Assembly (NCBI GenBank): GCA_937874455.1
Contig: CALNBE010000139.1
Location: 1-18,971 of the forward strand
Direction of reading: 5' to 3'
Length of the DNA: 18,971 nt
DNA from: an uncultured Opitutia bacterium
GTDB taxonomy: Bacteria; Verrucomicrobiota; Verrucomicrobiia; Opitutales; UBA953
Shown: positions 6,910 to 14,100 of the stretch, one piece after another
Numbering within the stretch: the first letter of the stretch is position 1
Layout of the letters: each line of letters opens with the position of its first letter
Notes under the pieces: generated by a model
Seen by the model: the letters and a program-made list of their open reading frames with translations, nothing else
Told to the model about the DNA's origin: nothing
Database searches by the model: none
Made by a program: the position numbers and the translations under genes

Positions 6910-8487
6910 ATGTCCGCCGTTACTGAAATCTCGCGCAGTGTCGCGATCGTGGGCCGTCCGAATGTCGGCAAGAGCCGCCTCTTCAACCGGCTGGTCGGGC
7001 GGCGCGTGTCGATCGTCCACGACATGCCCGGCGTGACCCGCGACCTGATCACCGAGCAGGTGGCGGACGGCAACTACCTGCTGATGGACACCGGCGGCAT
7101 CGGGCTGTTCACCGCGTTGACGCCAAAGGTAATCGCGGACGCGGTGGAGGAGCAGGTGGGCTTTGCGATTAACGCCGCGAAGGTGGTTTTGCTGGTGGTG
7201 GACATTCATGAAGGCTGCGCGCCGCTGGATTTGGAAATTGCCCAGAAGCTGCGCCGCTTCGGGAAAAAAGTGATCCTCGTCGCGAACAAGGCGGACAATG
7301 AAAACCGCGCGGCCAACCAGGCGGATTTCTTCGGAATGAATTTGGGCCCGGCGGTGATTGTTTCTGCCGAGCACGGGCTGGGAATTGATTTTCTGGTGAT
7401 GAAGATCAAGGAGGCGCTCGGGCCGGAACCGGAAGTGGCGGCGGAGGAAATTTCCTCCGGGCCGAAGCCCATCCGGCTCTGTCTGGTCGGGCGTCCGAAC
7501 GTCGGCAAAAGCTCGCTCGGCAACCGCCTGCTCAAGTCTGACCGTCTGATCGTCAGCGAAGTCGCGGGCACCACGCGCGACCCGATCAAGGCCCGGCTGG
7601 ACTACGAGGCGGAGGATGGCAGCACCTGGCATTTCGAGCTGGTGGACACCGCCGGACGGCGGGCGCAGACGCGGCACGACGCGCTGGACTTTTTCTCGGA
7701 GCTGCGCTCGGACGAGGCGCTGGCGACGGCGGATGTGGTTTATTTGATTTTGGAGGCGCAAACCGGCGTGACGCGCATGGACAAGCAACTGGCGGGGAAA
7801 ATCGCCAAGGCCGGCGCCGGGCTGGTGGTGGTGGTGAACAAGTGGGATCTGGCGTTGCAGGAATTTCGCGAAAAGGACGGCGGCGTGGACGGCTACGACA
7901 GCGAGCAGGATTTCCGCAAGGCGTATTTGAAGGCGCTGCGCCGCGCACTGTTTTTCCTCCCCGAGTCGCCAATCCTCTTCACCTCGGCCATCGAGAACCT
8001 GAACATTCAGGAAATGCTGGCGGCGGGGAAGGGCGTTTACGAGCGGATGAGCGGCACCATTCCCACCGCGCAATTGAACAAAGTGCTGCACAGCCTGATG
8101 GAACGCCAGCCGCCGCGCATGGTGAGCGGACGGCGTTTCAAGTGCTATTACGCGGTGCAGGTGCATGCCCGTCCGCTGAAGATCCGGCTGTTTTGCAACT
8201 CGAAGGAGCGCGTGGAAACAAATTACGAACGCTATTTGATCTCCGGACTTTACGAAAGTTTTGAACTCGAAGGCGTGCCGGTGCTGCTGGAATTTCTCGG
8301 CAAGCCGAAGGACCCGGAGCGGCAGTTTTTCCTCGGACAGCAAAGCAGTGTGGTCGGCGCGGGCATCCAGAAGGCGGTGCCGCCGAAGAAAAAATCCGCT
8401 GGAAAAACGTTCGAGCCCCGCAAAGGAAACGCCCCGCGCGGCAAAGGAAAATCCAAGGGAACGGGCGGCCGCGGGCGGAGGAAATAG
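6910..8487 (+). CDS. der: Ribosome assembly GTPase Der (EngA)
   Basis: Der is an essential double GTPase for maturation of the 50S ribosomal subunit. Two consecutive G domains are plain. G1 has GRPNVGKS near residue 16, DTGG for G3 and NKAD for G4. G2 begins at about residue 196 with GRPNVGKSS, DTAG and NKWD. The C-terminal KH-like domain follows, with SGTIPTAQLNKVLHSLMERQ and FKCYYAVQ. At 525 residues it is longer than most Der proteins (usually about 440-490). The excess is mostly a Lys/Arg/Gly-rich tail (about the last 40 residues, ending GTGGRGRRK), written largely with the AAAGGAAA and GGAGGAAA DNA motifs. The interdomain linker (AAEEISSGPKP) is encoded over a perfect 18-bp palindrome at 7442-7459. 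It is followed after 37 bp by fmt. Confidence 0.97.
   Translation: MSAVTEISRSVAIVGRPNVGKSRLFNRLVGRRVSIVHDMPGVTRDLITEQVADGNYLLMDTGGIGLFTALTPKVIADAVEEQVGFAINAAKVVLLVVDIHEGCAPLDLEIAQKLRRFGKKVILVANKADNENRAANQADFFGMNLGPAVIVSAEHGLGIDFLVMKIKEALGPEPEVAAEEISSGPKPIRLCLVGRPNVGKSSLGNRLLKSDRLIVSEVAGTTRDPIKARLDYEAEDGSTWHFELVDTAGRRAQTRHDALDFFSELRSDEALATADVVYLILEAQTGVTRMDKQLAGKIAKAGAGLVVVVNKWDLALQEFREKDGGVDGYDSEQDFRKAYLKALRRALFFLPESPILFTSAIENLNIQEMLAAGKGVYERMSGTIPTAQLNKVLHSLMERQPPRMVSGRRFKCYYAVQVHARPLKIRLFCNSKERVETNYERYLISGLYESFELEGVPVLLEFLGKPKDPERQFFLGQQSSVVGAGIQKAVPPKKKSAGKTFEPRKGNAPRGKGKSKGTGGRGRRK
7442..7459. repeat. Perfect 18-bp palindrome in the Der interdomain linker
   Basis: CGGAGGAAATTTCCTCCG equals its own reverse complement. 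It is the fully symmetric form of the window-wide GCGGAGGAAATTTCC motif and falls exactly in the flexible linker between the two GTPase domains, where extra residues are tolerated. Confidence 0.9.
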
Positions 8488-8522
8488 GACGCGGAGGAAA
8501 TAGGACGCGGAGGAAACGACAC
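8475..8522 (+). repeat. 16-bp tandem repeat across the der stop and fmt leader
   Basis: GCGGAGGAAATAGGAC occurs at 8475-8490 and 8491-8506. A third copy with an altered end (GCGGAGGAAACGACAC) covers 8507-8522. The first copy encodes the last Der residues and its TAG stop. The third ends two bases before the fmt ATG, and its GGAGG probably serves as the fmt Shine-Dalgarno (spacing about 11 nt). Confidence 0.9.
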
Positions 8523-8524
8523 GG

Positions 8525-9490
8525 ATGAAAAACCGACTGGTCTTTTTTGGTTCGGACGAAATCGCGCTGCCCGGCTTGGCGCGCTTGCTCGACGCGCATG
8601 CGGCGACGGCGGAACTGGTCGCGGTGTGGAGCCAGCCCGACCGTCCGAGTGGCCGCGGAAGAAAAGTGCAGCCGAACGCGGTGGTGCTGTGGGCAAAGGA
8701 AAAGGAGGCGGAGCAAAAATTGCTGGAGGAAATGCGCCCGGATCTCGCGCTGGTGATGGCCTACGGGCATATTTTGAAAAAGGATTTTCTGGCGGTGCCG
8801 CGCCTGGGATTTTTCAACCTGCACGCCTCGCTGCTCCCGCAGTTGCGCGGCGCGACGCCGATCGAAGGCGCGCTGGTGCGTCGTCTGGAGAAAACCGGGG
8901 TGAGCCTGCAACAAGTGGTGCCGCGTCTTGACGCCGGCCCGGTGGTGGACTCGGAGGAAATTTTTTTGAGCGCAAAGGAAACGCGCGGCAGCCTGCGGGA
9001 AAAAGTGGCGGCAGCGGGCGCGCCTTTGCTGGAGCGGGTTTGGCCGCGATTGCTGGCGGGAGAAACCGGTGTGCCGCAGGACGAGGCGCGGGTGAGCTTC
9101 ACCCGGAAAATCAACCGGGACGACGCGGCGGTGGATTTCTCGGCGGACGCGGAGGAAATCGCGGCGCGAGTGCGGGCGCTCACGCCCTGGCCGGGAGTGA
9201 CTTTCCCCTGGCAGGAGCAGATTTTGAAAATTGGCGCGGCGGAAATCGCGGAGGAAAAAACGGCCGCGGTGCCTGGAACAATTTTGGCGACCGGACGCGA
9301 CGGTGTGCGGATTGCCACCGGCAACGGCGTGCTGGTGGCGACGCAACTGCAAAGACCCGGTGGAAGCATGCTGGCGGCGGCGGCGTTTCTCGCGGGATTT
9401 CCTTTGCCGGAAGGCGCGGTGCTGGAAAGCCGTCCGATGGCTCCGCTGGTGCGGGACGGCAGTCCGTTTCCGCGAGTGGCAGGGGTGTGA
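8525..9490 (+). CDS. fmt: Methionyl-tRNA formyltransferase
   Basis: Fmt formylates initiator Met-tRNA using 10-formyltetrahydrofolate. The 321-residue product starts MKNRLVFFGSDEIALPGLARL, a typical Rossmann-like opening. It has the folate-site block VMAYGHILKKDFL and the signature SLLPQLRGATPIEGAL (about 103-118; consensus SLLPxxRGAxPI), followed by VVPRLDAGPVV. The C-terminal OB-like domain includes ALTPWPGVTF. The length is normal. The ATG at 8525 is preceded by GGAGG within the 16-bp tandem repeat. No peptide deformylase gene is adjacent. The gene carries several GGAGGAAA copies read as EE (for example DAEEIAA and AEEKTA) and an AAAGGAAA read as AKE. Confidence 0.96.
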   Translation: MKNRLVFFGSDEIALPGLARLLDAHAATAELVAVWSQPDRPSGRGRKVQPNAVVLWAKEKEAEQKLLEEMRPDLALVMAYGHILKKDFLAVPRLGFFNLHASLLPQLRGATPIEGALVRRLEKTGVSLQQVVPRLDAGPVVDSEEIFLSAKETRGSLREKVAAAGAPLLERVWPRLLAGETGVPQDEARVSFTRKINRDDAAVDFSADAEEIAARVRALTPWPGVTFPWQEQILKIGAAEIAEEKTAAVPGTILATGRDGVRIATGNGVLVATQLQRPGGSMLAAAAFLAGFPLPEGAVLESRPMAPLVRDGSPFPRVAGV

Positions 9491-9496
9491 AGGATA

Positions 9497-9595
9497 TTTT
9501 AACACAAAGGCGCAAAAGAAATCACAAAGTGCCCAAAGGGGGTTCATTTAAAAACTTGGTGATCTTGGTGCGCGCTTGGTTTCTTTGTGTTAAAA
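9497..9595. repeat. Intergenic repeat with 13-bp terminal inverted arms (TTTTAACACAAAG)
   Basis: TTTTAACACAAAG (9497-9509) and CTTTGTGTTAAAA (9583-9595) are perfect inverted arms enclosing about 73 bp. The interior has loose repeats around CACAAAG/CCCAAAG on the left and CTTGGT on the right. It fills most of the gap between fmt and the phosphogluconolactonase gene. From memory, AACACAAAGGCGCAAAG-like elements are common unexplained intergenic repeats in several phyla. A related copy lies at 13984-14009. It could terminate fmt transcription. Confidence 0.7.
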
Positions 9596-9665
9596 CAAAG
9601 CGCGAGGTGGTTTTTCTCCGGGAAAAGCGGTTGAGCCGGGGCGGTTTTCCTTTTCAGTGGCCGCC

Positions 9666-10397
9666 ATGCAAACCCTGACCACGCCCGCCGGAACGGTGCA
9701 AATCCACACGCTGGAAACAGCCTTTGCCGCACTGGCGGGAAAAATCAACGCGGTTGGAAAAACGCCCGGCGGCACGGTGGCGCTGAGCGGCGGTTCGACT
9801 CCGATGGCCTTTTATCGCTGGGCAGCGGCGCAAAAAGTTTTGGCGGAGGAAACGCTGCAAAACGTGGACTGGCTGGTGAGCGACGAGCGGTGTGTGCCGC
9901 TGGCGAGCGACGATTCGAATTTTGGCAACGCGGCCCGCGAATTACTCGACCCGCTCGGCGTGGCGGCGGAGCGGCGGCATCCCTGGCCCGTCGAGCTGGC
10001 TCCGGCGGCGGCGGCAAAGGCTTTCGCGGAGGAAATCCGGCAAAGGAAAACGGACGGAGGAAATGTCTTCGACCTGTGCGTGCTCGGCTTGGGCGACGAC
10101 GCGCACACCGCCTCGCTTTGGCCGGAGTGTCCGCTGATCGGCGATGGCGGGAAAAACTGGTTTGCGGCGACCGAGTGGCCCGGGCGCGGCTGGCGGTTGA
10201 CGATTACCGAGGCCGGGATGGCTGCGTGCGGGGAAATCGTGGTGTTGGCCTTCGGAGAAAAAAAGGCGGCGGCGTTGCAGGCGGTGGCGCATGGCGCGGC
10301 GGCGCAAAGGAAATTTCCCGGACAAGTGCTGCGCGCCTGGCCGGAGAAAGTCACCTGGCTGGTGGACGAGGCGGCGGCAATTTTGCAAAAAGCTTGA
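9666..10397 (+). CDS. pgl: 6-phosphogluconolactonase
   Basis: This 243-residue enzyme hydrolyses 6-phosphogluconolactone to 6-phosphogluconate in the oxidative pentose phosphate pathway. The DevB/Pgl signatures are present: VALSGGSTPMAFYRW (sugar-phosphate binding), WLVSDERCVPLASDDSNFGN (about 77-96) and LCVLGLGDDAHTASLWPECP, matching the family's GxGxDGHTASLFP except that Gly is Ala. The C-terminus KVTWLVDEAAAILQ is also typical. I use the ATG at 9666; a GTG at 9657 would add MAA. No zwf or gnd is beside it, so it is separated from its pathway partners. Three reading frames of the window-wide motif are used in this one gene: AEEIRQ, DGGNVF and QRKFPG. Confidence 0.93.
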   Translation: MQTLTTPAGTVQIHTLETAFAALAGKINAVGKTPGGTVALSGGSTPMAFYRWAAAQKVLAEETLQNVDWLVSDERCVPLASDDSNFGNAARELLDPLGVAAERRHPWPVELAPAAAAKAFAEEIRQRKTDGGNVFDLCVLGLGDDAHTASLWPECPLIGDGGKNWFAATEWPGRGWRLTITEAGMAACGEIVVLAFGEKKAAALQAVAHGAAAQRKFPGQVLRAWPEKVTWLVDEAAAILQKA

Positions 10398-10436
10398 AGC
10401 CGAGCGCCGGGAGGAATCTGCTGGCGAACGCATTTT

Positions 10437-11012
10437 ATGAATACTTTGATCGAAGGCGCGGGGCCGTTCATTTGGCCGCTGGGATTGTGCTCGCTGCTGG
10501 CGATGTTCATTGTGATCGAGCGGTTGCTGGCGCTGCGTTTTTCCCGTGTGTTGCCGGAGGCATTGTTGACCGCGGTGGCGGGCGGCGAGTGGGGAAATTT
10601 GCCCGCAGCATTGCGACGTTCGCCCGGCGGGCGGGTGGTGGACTTTGCGGAGAAAAACCGGCCCGATCCCGAAAGTTTGAAGGCCTACGCGCAAATCGAG
10701 CTGACTCGGCTGGAGCGCGGCCTGTTTCTCCTCGACACGATTGTCGGCATCGCACCGCTGCTCGGTTTGCTCGGGACAGTTTACGGGCTGTTCATTTTGT
10801 TTCCGAGTGAAGGGCTGCCGGACACGGCGAGCTTGACGCGCGGCGTCGGACTGGCGCTGACGACGACGATGCTGGGGCTGTTTATCGCGATTCCCTCGCT
10901 GGTCGCGAGCAACTATCTGGCGCGGCGGCTGGAAATCATTTCGGCGAAAATGAACCTGCTGGTGGAACGGCTGGCGGCGCTGGTTGACGGGGCCGTGGAG
11001 AAACGCGAATGA
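10437..11012 (+). CDS. exbB: ExbB/TolQ/MotA-family proton channel protein
   Basis: This 191-residue inner-membrane protein is the channel subunit of a proton-driven energy transducer. Three helices are visible: about 10-32 (FIWPLGLCSLLAMFIVIERL), 97-121 (containing VGIAPLLGLLGTVYGLF, the hallmark of ExbB/TolQ) and 135-160 (LTTTMLGLFIAIPSLVASNY). The cytoplasmic loop between the first two is about 60 residues. The last four bases overlap the next gene as ATGA, so ExbB and ExbD are translationally coupled. TonB or TolR/TolA/TolB/Pal genes are not in the window, so the partner is encoded elsewhere; ExbB is preferred over TolQ because of the short length and the lack of Tol neighbours. GGGAGGAA lies about 20 nt upstream of the start, too far for a standard Shine-Dalgarno. 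Confidence 0.9.
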   Translation: MNTLIEGAGPFIWPLGLCSLLAMFIVIERLLALRFSRVLPEALLTAVAGGEWGNLPAALRRSPGGRVVDFAEKNRPDPESLKAYAQIELTRLERGLFLLDTIVGIAPLLGLLGTVYGLFILFPSEGLPDTASLTRGVGLALTTTMLGLFIAIPSLVASNYLARRLEIISAKMNLLVERLAALVDGAVEKRE

Positions 11013-11413
11013 GCCTTTACCGTCGCAGACGCCGTCGTCCGGAAATCAATGTCGTGCCACTGGTCGATGTGATGACGGTGCTGATTTTCTTTTTTCTGAT
11101 GACGATGCATTTTGAGGACATGCGGGCGCTGGCGATCACGCCTCCGGCGGCGGAAAGCGCCGGGCGTGAGTCGGAAGGACGCGGCGCGGTGGTGGCGGTG
11201 ACGCGCGAGGGAAAATTCTTTTTGAACGGGGAGGAAATCGCGAAGGAAAAACTGCTGGAGTGGATGCGACAGGAAGGCGCGGAGGAAAAGGGGAAGACTG
11301 TGCTGATCGTAGCCGACGAGGAAACAGTGACCAAGGACACGGTTTTCCTGCTGGATCAGGCGAGCCAGGCGCATTTGACGCCGCGGCTGGTGACGCGTCC
11401 GTCTGGACAGTGA
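11009..11413 (+). CDS. exbD: ExbD/TolR-family protein
   Basis: This 134-residue single-pass protein partners ExbB. A very basic N-terminus (MSLYRRRRRRPEI) is followed by one helix, NVVPLVDVMTVLIFFFLM (14-31). It carries the conserved membrane Asp (Asp20) that conducts protons in this family. The periplasmic domain (about 40-134) shows the VVAVTREGKFFLNGEEIAKEKL and TVLIVADEETVTKDTVFLLD blocks, matching the ExbD pattern of strand, helix and strand. It overlaps exbB by 4 bp and closes the co-directional run. No intrinsic terminator is obvious; the following 209 bp hold a short periodic repeat. TolR is the alternative name, but without tol genes nearby ExbD is preferred. Confidence 0.9.
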   Translation: MSLYRRRRRRPEINVVPLVDVMTVLIFFFLMTMHFEDMRALAITPPAAESAGRESEGRGAVVAVTREGKFFLNGEEIAKEKLLEWMRQEGAEEKGKTVLIVADEETVTKDTVFLLDQASQAHLTPRLVTRPSGQ

Positions 11414-11437
11414 AGGGGAAACTTCGGAAGGTAAAAC

Positions 11438-11467
11438 CACAGATGGACACAGATAAACGCGGATGTT
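11438..11467 (+). repeat. 10-bp periodic intergenic repeat (CACAGATGGA type)
   Basis: Three adjacent decamers, CACAGATGGA (11438), CACAGATAAA (11448) and CGCGGATGTT (11458), share a CRCRGAT core at exact 10-bp spacing. From memory, strings such as ACCACAGATGGACACAGAT occur as unexplained intergenic repeats in several bacterial phyla. The rest of the gap to the GH92 start (about 11468-11622) shows no gene I can support. Confidence 0.6.
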
Positions 11468-11622
11468 TTTTTGGGAAAACCCGTTGGCAGGAGTGCTTTT
11501 TATAGAAAAAATCAACGGACCGAATGGCGTTGATGGCGCACAAGGATGCGACTTTTTGAGCCAGGAGAAGGCGCAAGTTTCGGCTTCTTTCGCGGAGGAA
11601 AATTTGTTTAAGTGTTCAGTAT

Positions 11623-12303
11623 ATGCTTAAATCCCTTTTTCTTTCCCTTGGAGTGGCGTTGGGCGTTGGCGTGGCGCAGGCAGCTTTGCCCGTGCCAGTG
11701 CGCGAGCAAGGCCCGTTGACGTATGTCGATCCGTACATTGGTAGCGGTGGACACGGCCACACTTTTGTCGGGGCCAGCGTGCCGTTTGGCGGCGTGCAAA
11801 TCGGGCCCACGAATTTCGAGCAAGGCTGGGACTGGCATTCGGGCTATCATTATTCGGACCACGTGATGACCGGTTTCACGATGCTGCATTTGAACGGCAC
11901 CGGTTGCGGGGACTTGAGCGAGATTTTGCTGATGCCCTACATGGGGAAGCTGAGCACCAACCGCGGCACCAAGAAAAATCCCGAGAGCGGTTTTTCCTCG
12001 CGCTACACGCACGACAAGGAAGCAGTGCGACCCGGCTACTACGCGGTGATGCTGGACGACGGGATCAAAGCCGAGCTGACCGCCACCGAGCGCGTCGGGT
12101 TGATGCGCTACACTTTCCCCAGCCGCGACGAGGCGCACATTGTCATCGACTTGAAGGTTGGGCAGGACCGTCCCACGGACAGCTATTTGAAACGATCCGT
12201 ACACCATCGAAGGCCACCGTTTTTCGACCGGCTGGGCGAAAGACCAACGGGAATTTTTCGTGATCAAACTCTCGGAGCCAATCAAATCGTTCAAGGTGTT
12301 TGA
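11623..12303 (+). CDS. GH92 alpha-mannosidase, N-terminal piece (frameshifted)
   Basis: This is the first part of a secreted exo-alpha-mannosidase. A signal peptide (about 1-20, ending GVAQA) leads into the GH92 N-terminal domain, with YVDPYIGSGGHGHTFVGASV (34-53), PFGGVQIGP, GWDWHSGYHYSDHVMTGF (about 69-86) and HLNGTGCGDLSEILLMPYMG. Homology holds to about residue 190 (SYLK, 12181-12192). The following SVHHRRPPFFDRL is out of frame and the frame ends at 12303. Moving to the next frame at GAT (12194) restores DPYTIEGHRFSTGWAKDQRE and joins the rest of the enzyme, so a one-base shift near 12193 splits the gene. Either a recent mutation or an assembly error in the AAAC context would explain it. 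As written, this piece lacks the catalytic domain. Confidence 0.85.
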   Translation: MLKSLFLSLGVALGVGVAQAALPVPVREQGPLTYVDPYIGSGGHGHTFVGASVPFGGVQIGPTNFEQGWDWHSGYHYSDHVMTGFTMLHLNGTGCGDLSEILLMPYMGKLSTNRGTKKNPESGFSSRYTHDKEAVRPGYYAVMLDDGIKAELTATERVGLMRYTFPSRDEAHIVIDLKVGQDRPTDSYLKRSVHHRRPPFFDRLGERPTGIFRDQTLGANQIVQGV

Positions 12304-13906
12304 CGATGAGAAATGGCACGAAGGAAAAACGGAAATCCGCGTGGCCAACGCCAAGGGAGTGATCAGTTTTGAAAAGGCCCCGAAGGAAGTGCAGGTCAAG
12401 GTGGGCCTGTCGCCGGTCAGCATCGAAAACGCGGCGAAAAACATCGCGGCGGAATTGAACCACTGGAAGTTCGACAAGGTGGTGGCCGACGCCAACGCCA
12501 AGTGGAATCAAGAACTCGGCAAGATCACCGTGAGCGGCGCAACCGACACCGAGAAGCGCATTTTCTACACCGCGCTCTACCACACCATGATCGCCCCAAC
12601 GCTTTTCAATGATGTCAACGGCGACTACCGCGGCACCGACAAGAAAGTTTACACCAATCCCGGATTCACGAACTACACCCTGTTCTCGCTCTGGGACACT
12701 TATCGCGCCCAGCATCCGCTGCTGACCATCGTGCAGCCGGAACGGGTCGGCGACATTGTCACCTCGATGCTAAAAATCCACGAGCAGCAAGGGAAATTGC
12801 CCATCTGGCATTTGCGCGGTTGCGAGACCAACACCATGGTCGGTTACAGTGCCGTGCCGGTGGTGATCGACGCAATTTTCAAGGGTTTCAAGGTGGACAA
12901 GGATCTGGCCTGGAAGGCGGTCAAGGAATCCTCCACTCGCAATGATCGCGGCGTAAAATGGATCAAGGAACGCGGCTGGATTCCGGCGGACAAGGAAAAC
13001 GAGTCGGTGGCCAAGGCGCTGGAATATGCCTTGAGCGACTGGGCGATTGCGCAGTTTGCCAAGTCGCTGGGCAAGGACGCGGACTACGCCAATTACAGCA
13101 AGCGCGGCCAGGCCTATCGGCATTATTTCGATCCGGAAACCCAGTTCATGCGCGGCAAAATGGAGAACGGCGAATGGCGCACGCCCTTCAATCCGCTGCA
13201 TTCCCAGCACCGCAGTGACGACTATTGCGAAGGCGTGGCCTGGCAGTACATCTGGCTGGTGCCGCAGGATGTGGAGGGGCTGATCGGACTCTTTGGCGGC
13301 GACGCGCCTTTCCTCAAGAAACTCGACGAGTTGTTTGGCATGGAGCAAAAACTGGAAGGCCATGTTTCCGCCGACATCACCGGACTGATCGGCATGTATT
13401 GCCAGGGCAACGAGCCCGACCACCAGGTGATTTACATGTATGCCTTTGCCGGCGAGCAATGGAAGTCGGCGCAGCGCGCCCGTCAGGCGATGACGGAGAT
13501 GTACAAGGACGACCCGAACGGCCTGAGCGGCAACGAGGACTGCGGGCAAATGTCGGCTTGGTATATTTTGTCCGCGCTCGGATTCTATCAGGTGAATCCG
13601 GTGAGCGGGGCCTACGTGTTCGGCAGCCCGCTGTTTGACAAGGCGGTGGTGCAGTTGCCGGGGAAGAAAACCTTCACGGTGCTCGCCGAAAACAACAGCC
13701 CGGAAAACATCTACATCCAGAAGGCCGAGCTAAACGGCCAGCCCTACCGCAAATCCTTCATCACGTACAATGACATCATGAGCGGCGGCGTGTTGAAGTT
13801 CACCATGGGCAAGGAGCCGAACAAGGCTTTTGGCGCGGCGCCCGCGGACCGTCCGCAGTCGAAGATTTACTCCGACGCCAGCAAACTCCCCGCAGTGCTC
13901 CGCTGA
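12260..13906 (+). CDS. GH92 alpha-mannosidase, C-terminal catalytic piece (frameshifted)
   Basis: This is the continuation of the GH92 gene. The homologous frame actually begins near 12194, and the ATG/GTG start at 12260 is only where an open frame can formally begin. The catalytic alpha-toroid domain is complete: EKRIFYTALYHTMIAPTLFN, YTLFSLWDTYRAQHPLLT, MVGYSAVPVVIDAIFKGF, YCQGNEPDHQVIYMYAFAG and GNEDCGQMSAWYILSALGFY, all at family positions. GH92 enzymes are calcium-dependent exo-alpha-mannosidases. In GNEPDHQ, most relatives as I recall have GNEPSHH, so an active-site-proximal His is Gln here. Together with the 11623 piece the protein would be about 760 residues, normal for GH92. The rest of the frame is undamaged, which favours a very recent shift or a sequencing error. 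A strong terminator follows. Confidence 0.88.
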   Translation: MIKLSEPIKSFKVFDDEKWHEGKTEIRVANAKGVISFEKAPKEVQVKVGLSPVSIENAAKNIAAELNHWKFDKVVADANAKWNQELGKITVSGATDTEKRIFYTALYHTMIAPTLFNDVNGDYRGTDKKVYTNPGFTNYTLFSLWDTYRAQHPLLTIVQPERVGDIVTSMLKIHEQQGKLPIWHLRGCETNTMVGYSAVPVVIDAIFKGFKVDKDLAWKAVKESSTRNDRGVKWIKERGWIPADKENESVAKALEYALSDWAIAQFAKSLGKDADYANYSKRGQAYRHYFDPETQFMRGKMENGEWRTPFNPLHSQHRSDDYCEGVAWQYIWLVPQDVEGLIGLFGGDAPFLKKLDELFGMEQKLEGHVSADITGLIGMYCQGNEPDHQVIYMYAFAGEQWKSAQRARQAMTEMYKDDPNGLSGNEDCGQMSAWYILSALGFYQVNPVSGAYVFGSPLFDKAVVQLPGKKTFTVLAENNSPENIYIQKAELNGQPYRKSFITYNDIMSGGVLKFTMGKEPNKAFGAAPADRPQSKIYSDASKLPAVLR

Positions 13907-13924
13907 GCGCGGCCTGGGGCAAAG

Positions 13925-13955
13925 AAAAAGACCCGGTGATGCCGGGTCTTTTTTT
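13925..13955 (+). terminator. Rho-independent terminator of the GH92 gene
   Basis: GACCCGG (13930-13936) pairs with CCGGGTC (13942-13948) around the loop TGATG. It is preceded by an A run and followed by seven T residues (13949-13955). It lies about 20 bp after the GH92 stop. The A and T runs extend the stem and make it usable in both directions. Confidence 0.92.
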
Positions 13956-13983
13956 GCGGGCGAAGGAATGGGCGGAGGAAAAT

Positions 13984-14009
13984 TTTTAACACGGAGGCGC
14001 GAAGGAAAT
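13984..14009 (+). repeat. Second copy of the TTTTAACAC-type intergenic repeat
   Basis: These 26 bases match 9497-9522 at all but five positions (consensus TTTTAACACRRAGGCGC followed by RAARGAAAT). In this copy the end reads GCGCGAAGGAAATTT, nearly the window-wide GCGCAAAGGAAATTT motif, linking the two repeat families. No inverted partner is seen here. Confidence 0.65.
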
Positions 14010-14100
14010 TTAGGGAAGGGAAAATGAAAGTGGCGGTGAATTGGGAGAGGAGAGAGCGGCGGAGGGAATCTGCACAATTGACCGCCGAGCCTTGGCATTT

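Noticed and set aside
6874..8343. 489-codon minus-strand frame over der
   Set aside because: Der is unambiguous on the plus strand; this frame is its complement.
11468..11622. Small gene in the exbD-GH92 gap
   Set aside because: Short frames exist on both strands, but none has a start, ribosome site and plausible composition; the one reading LAQKVASLCAINAIRS crosses into exbD antisense.
12185..12303. Programmed ribosomal frameshift in the GH92 gene
   Set aside because: No classic slippery heptamer or stimulatory structure is evident, and GH92 enzymes are not known for it; a mutation or sequence error is simpler.
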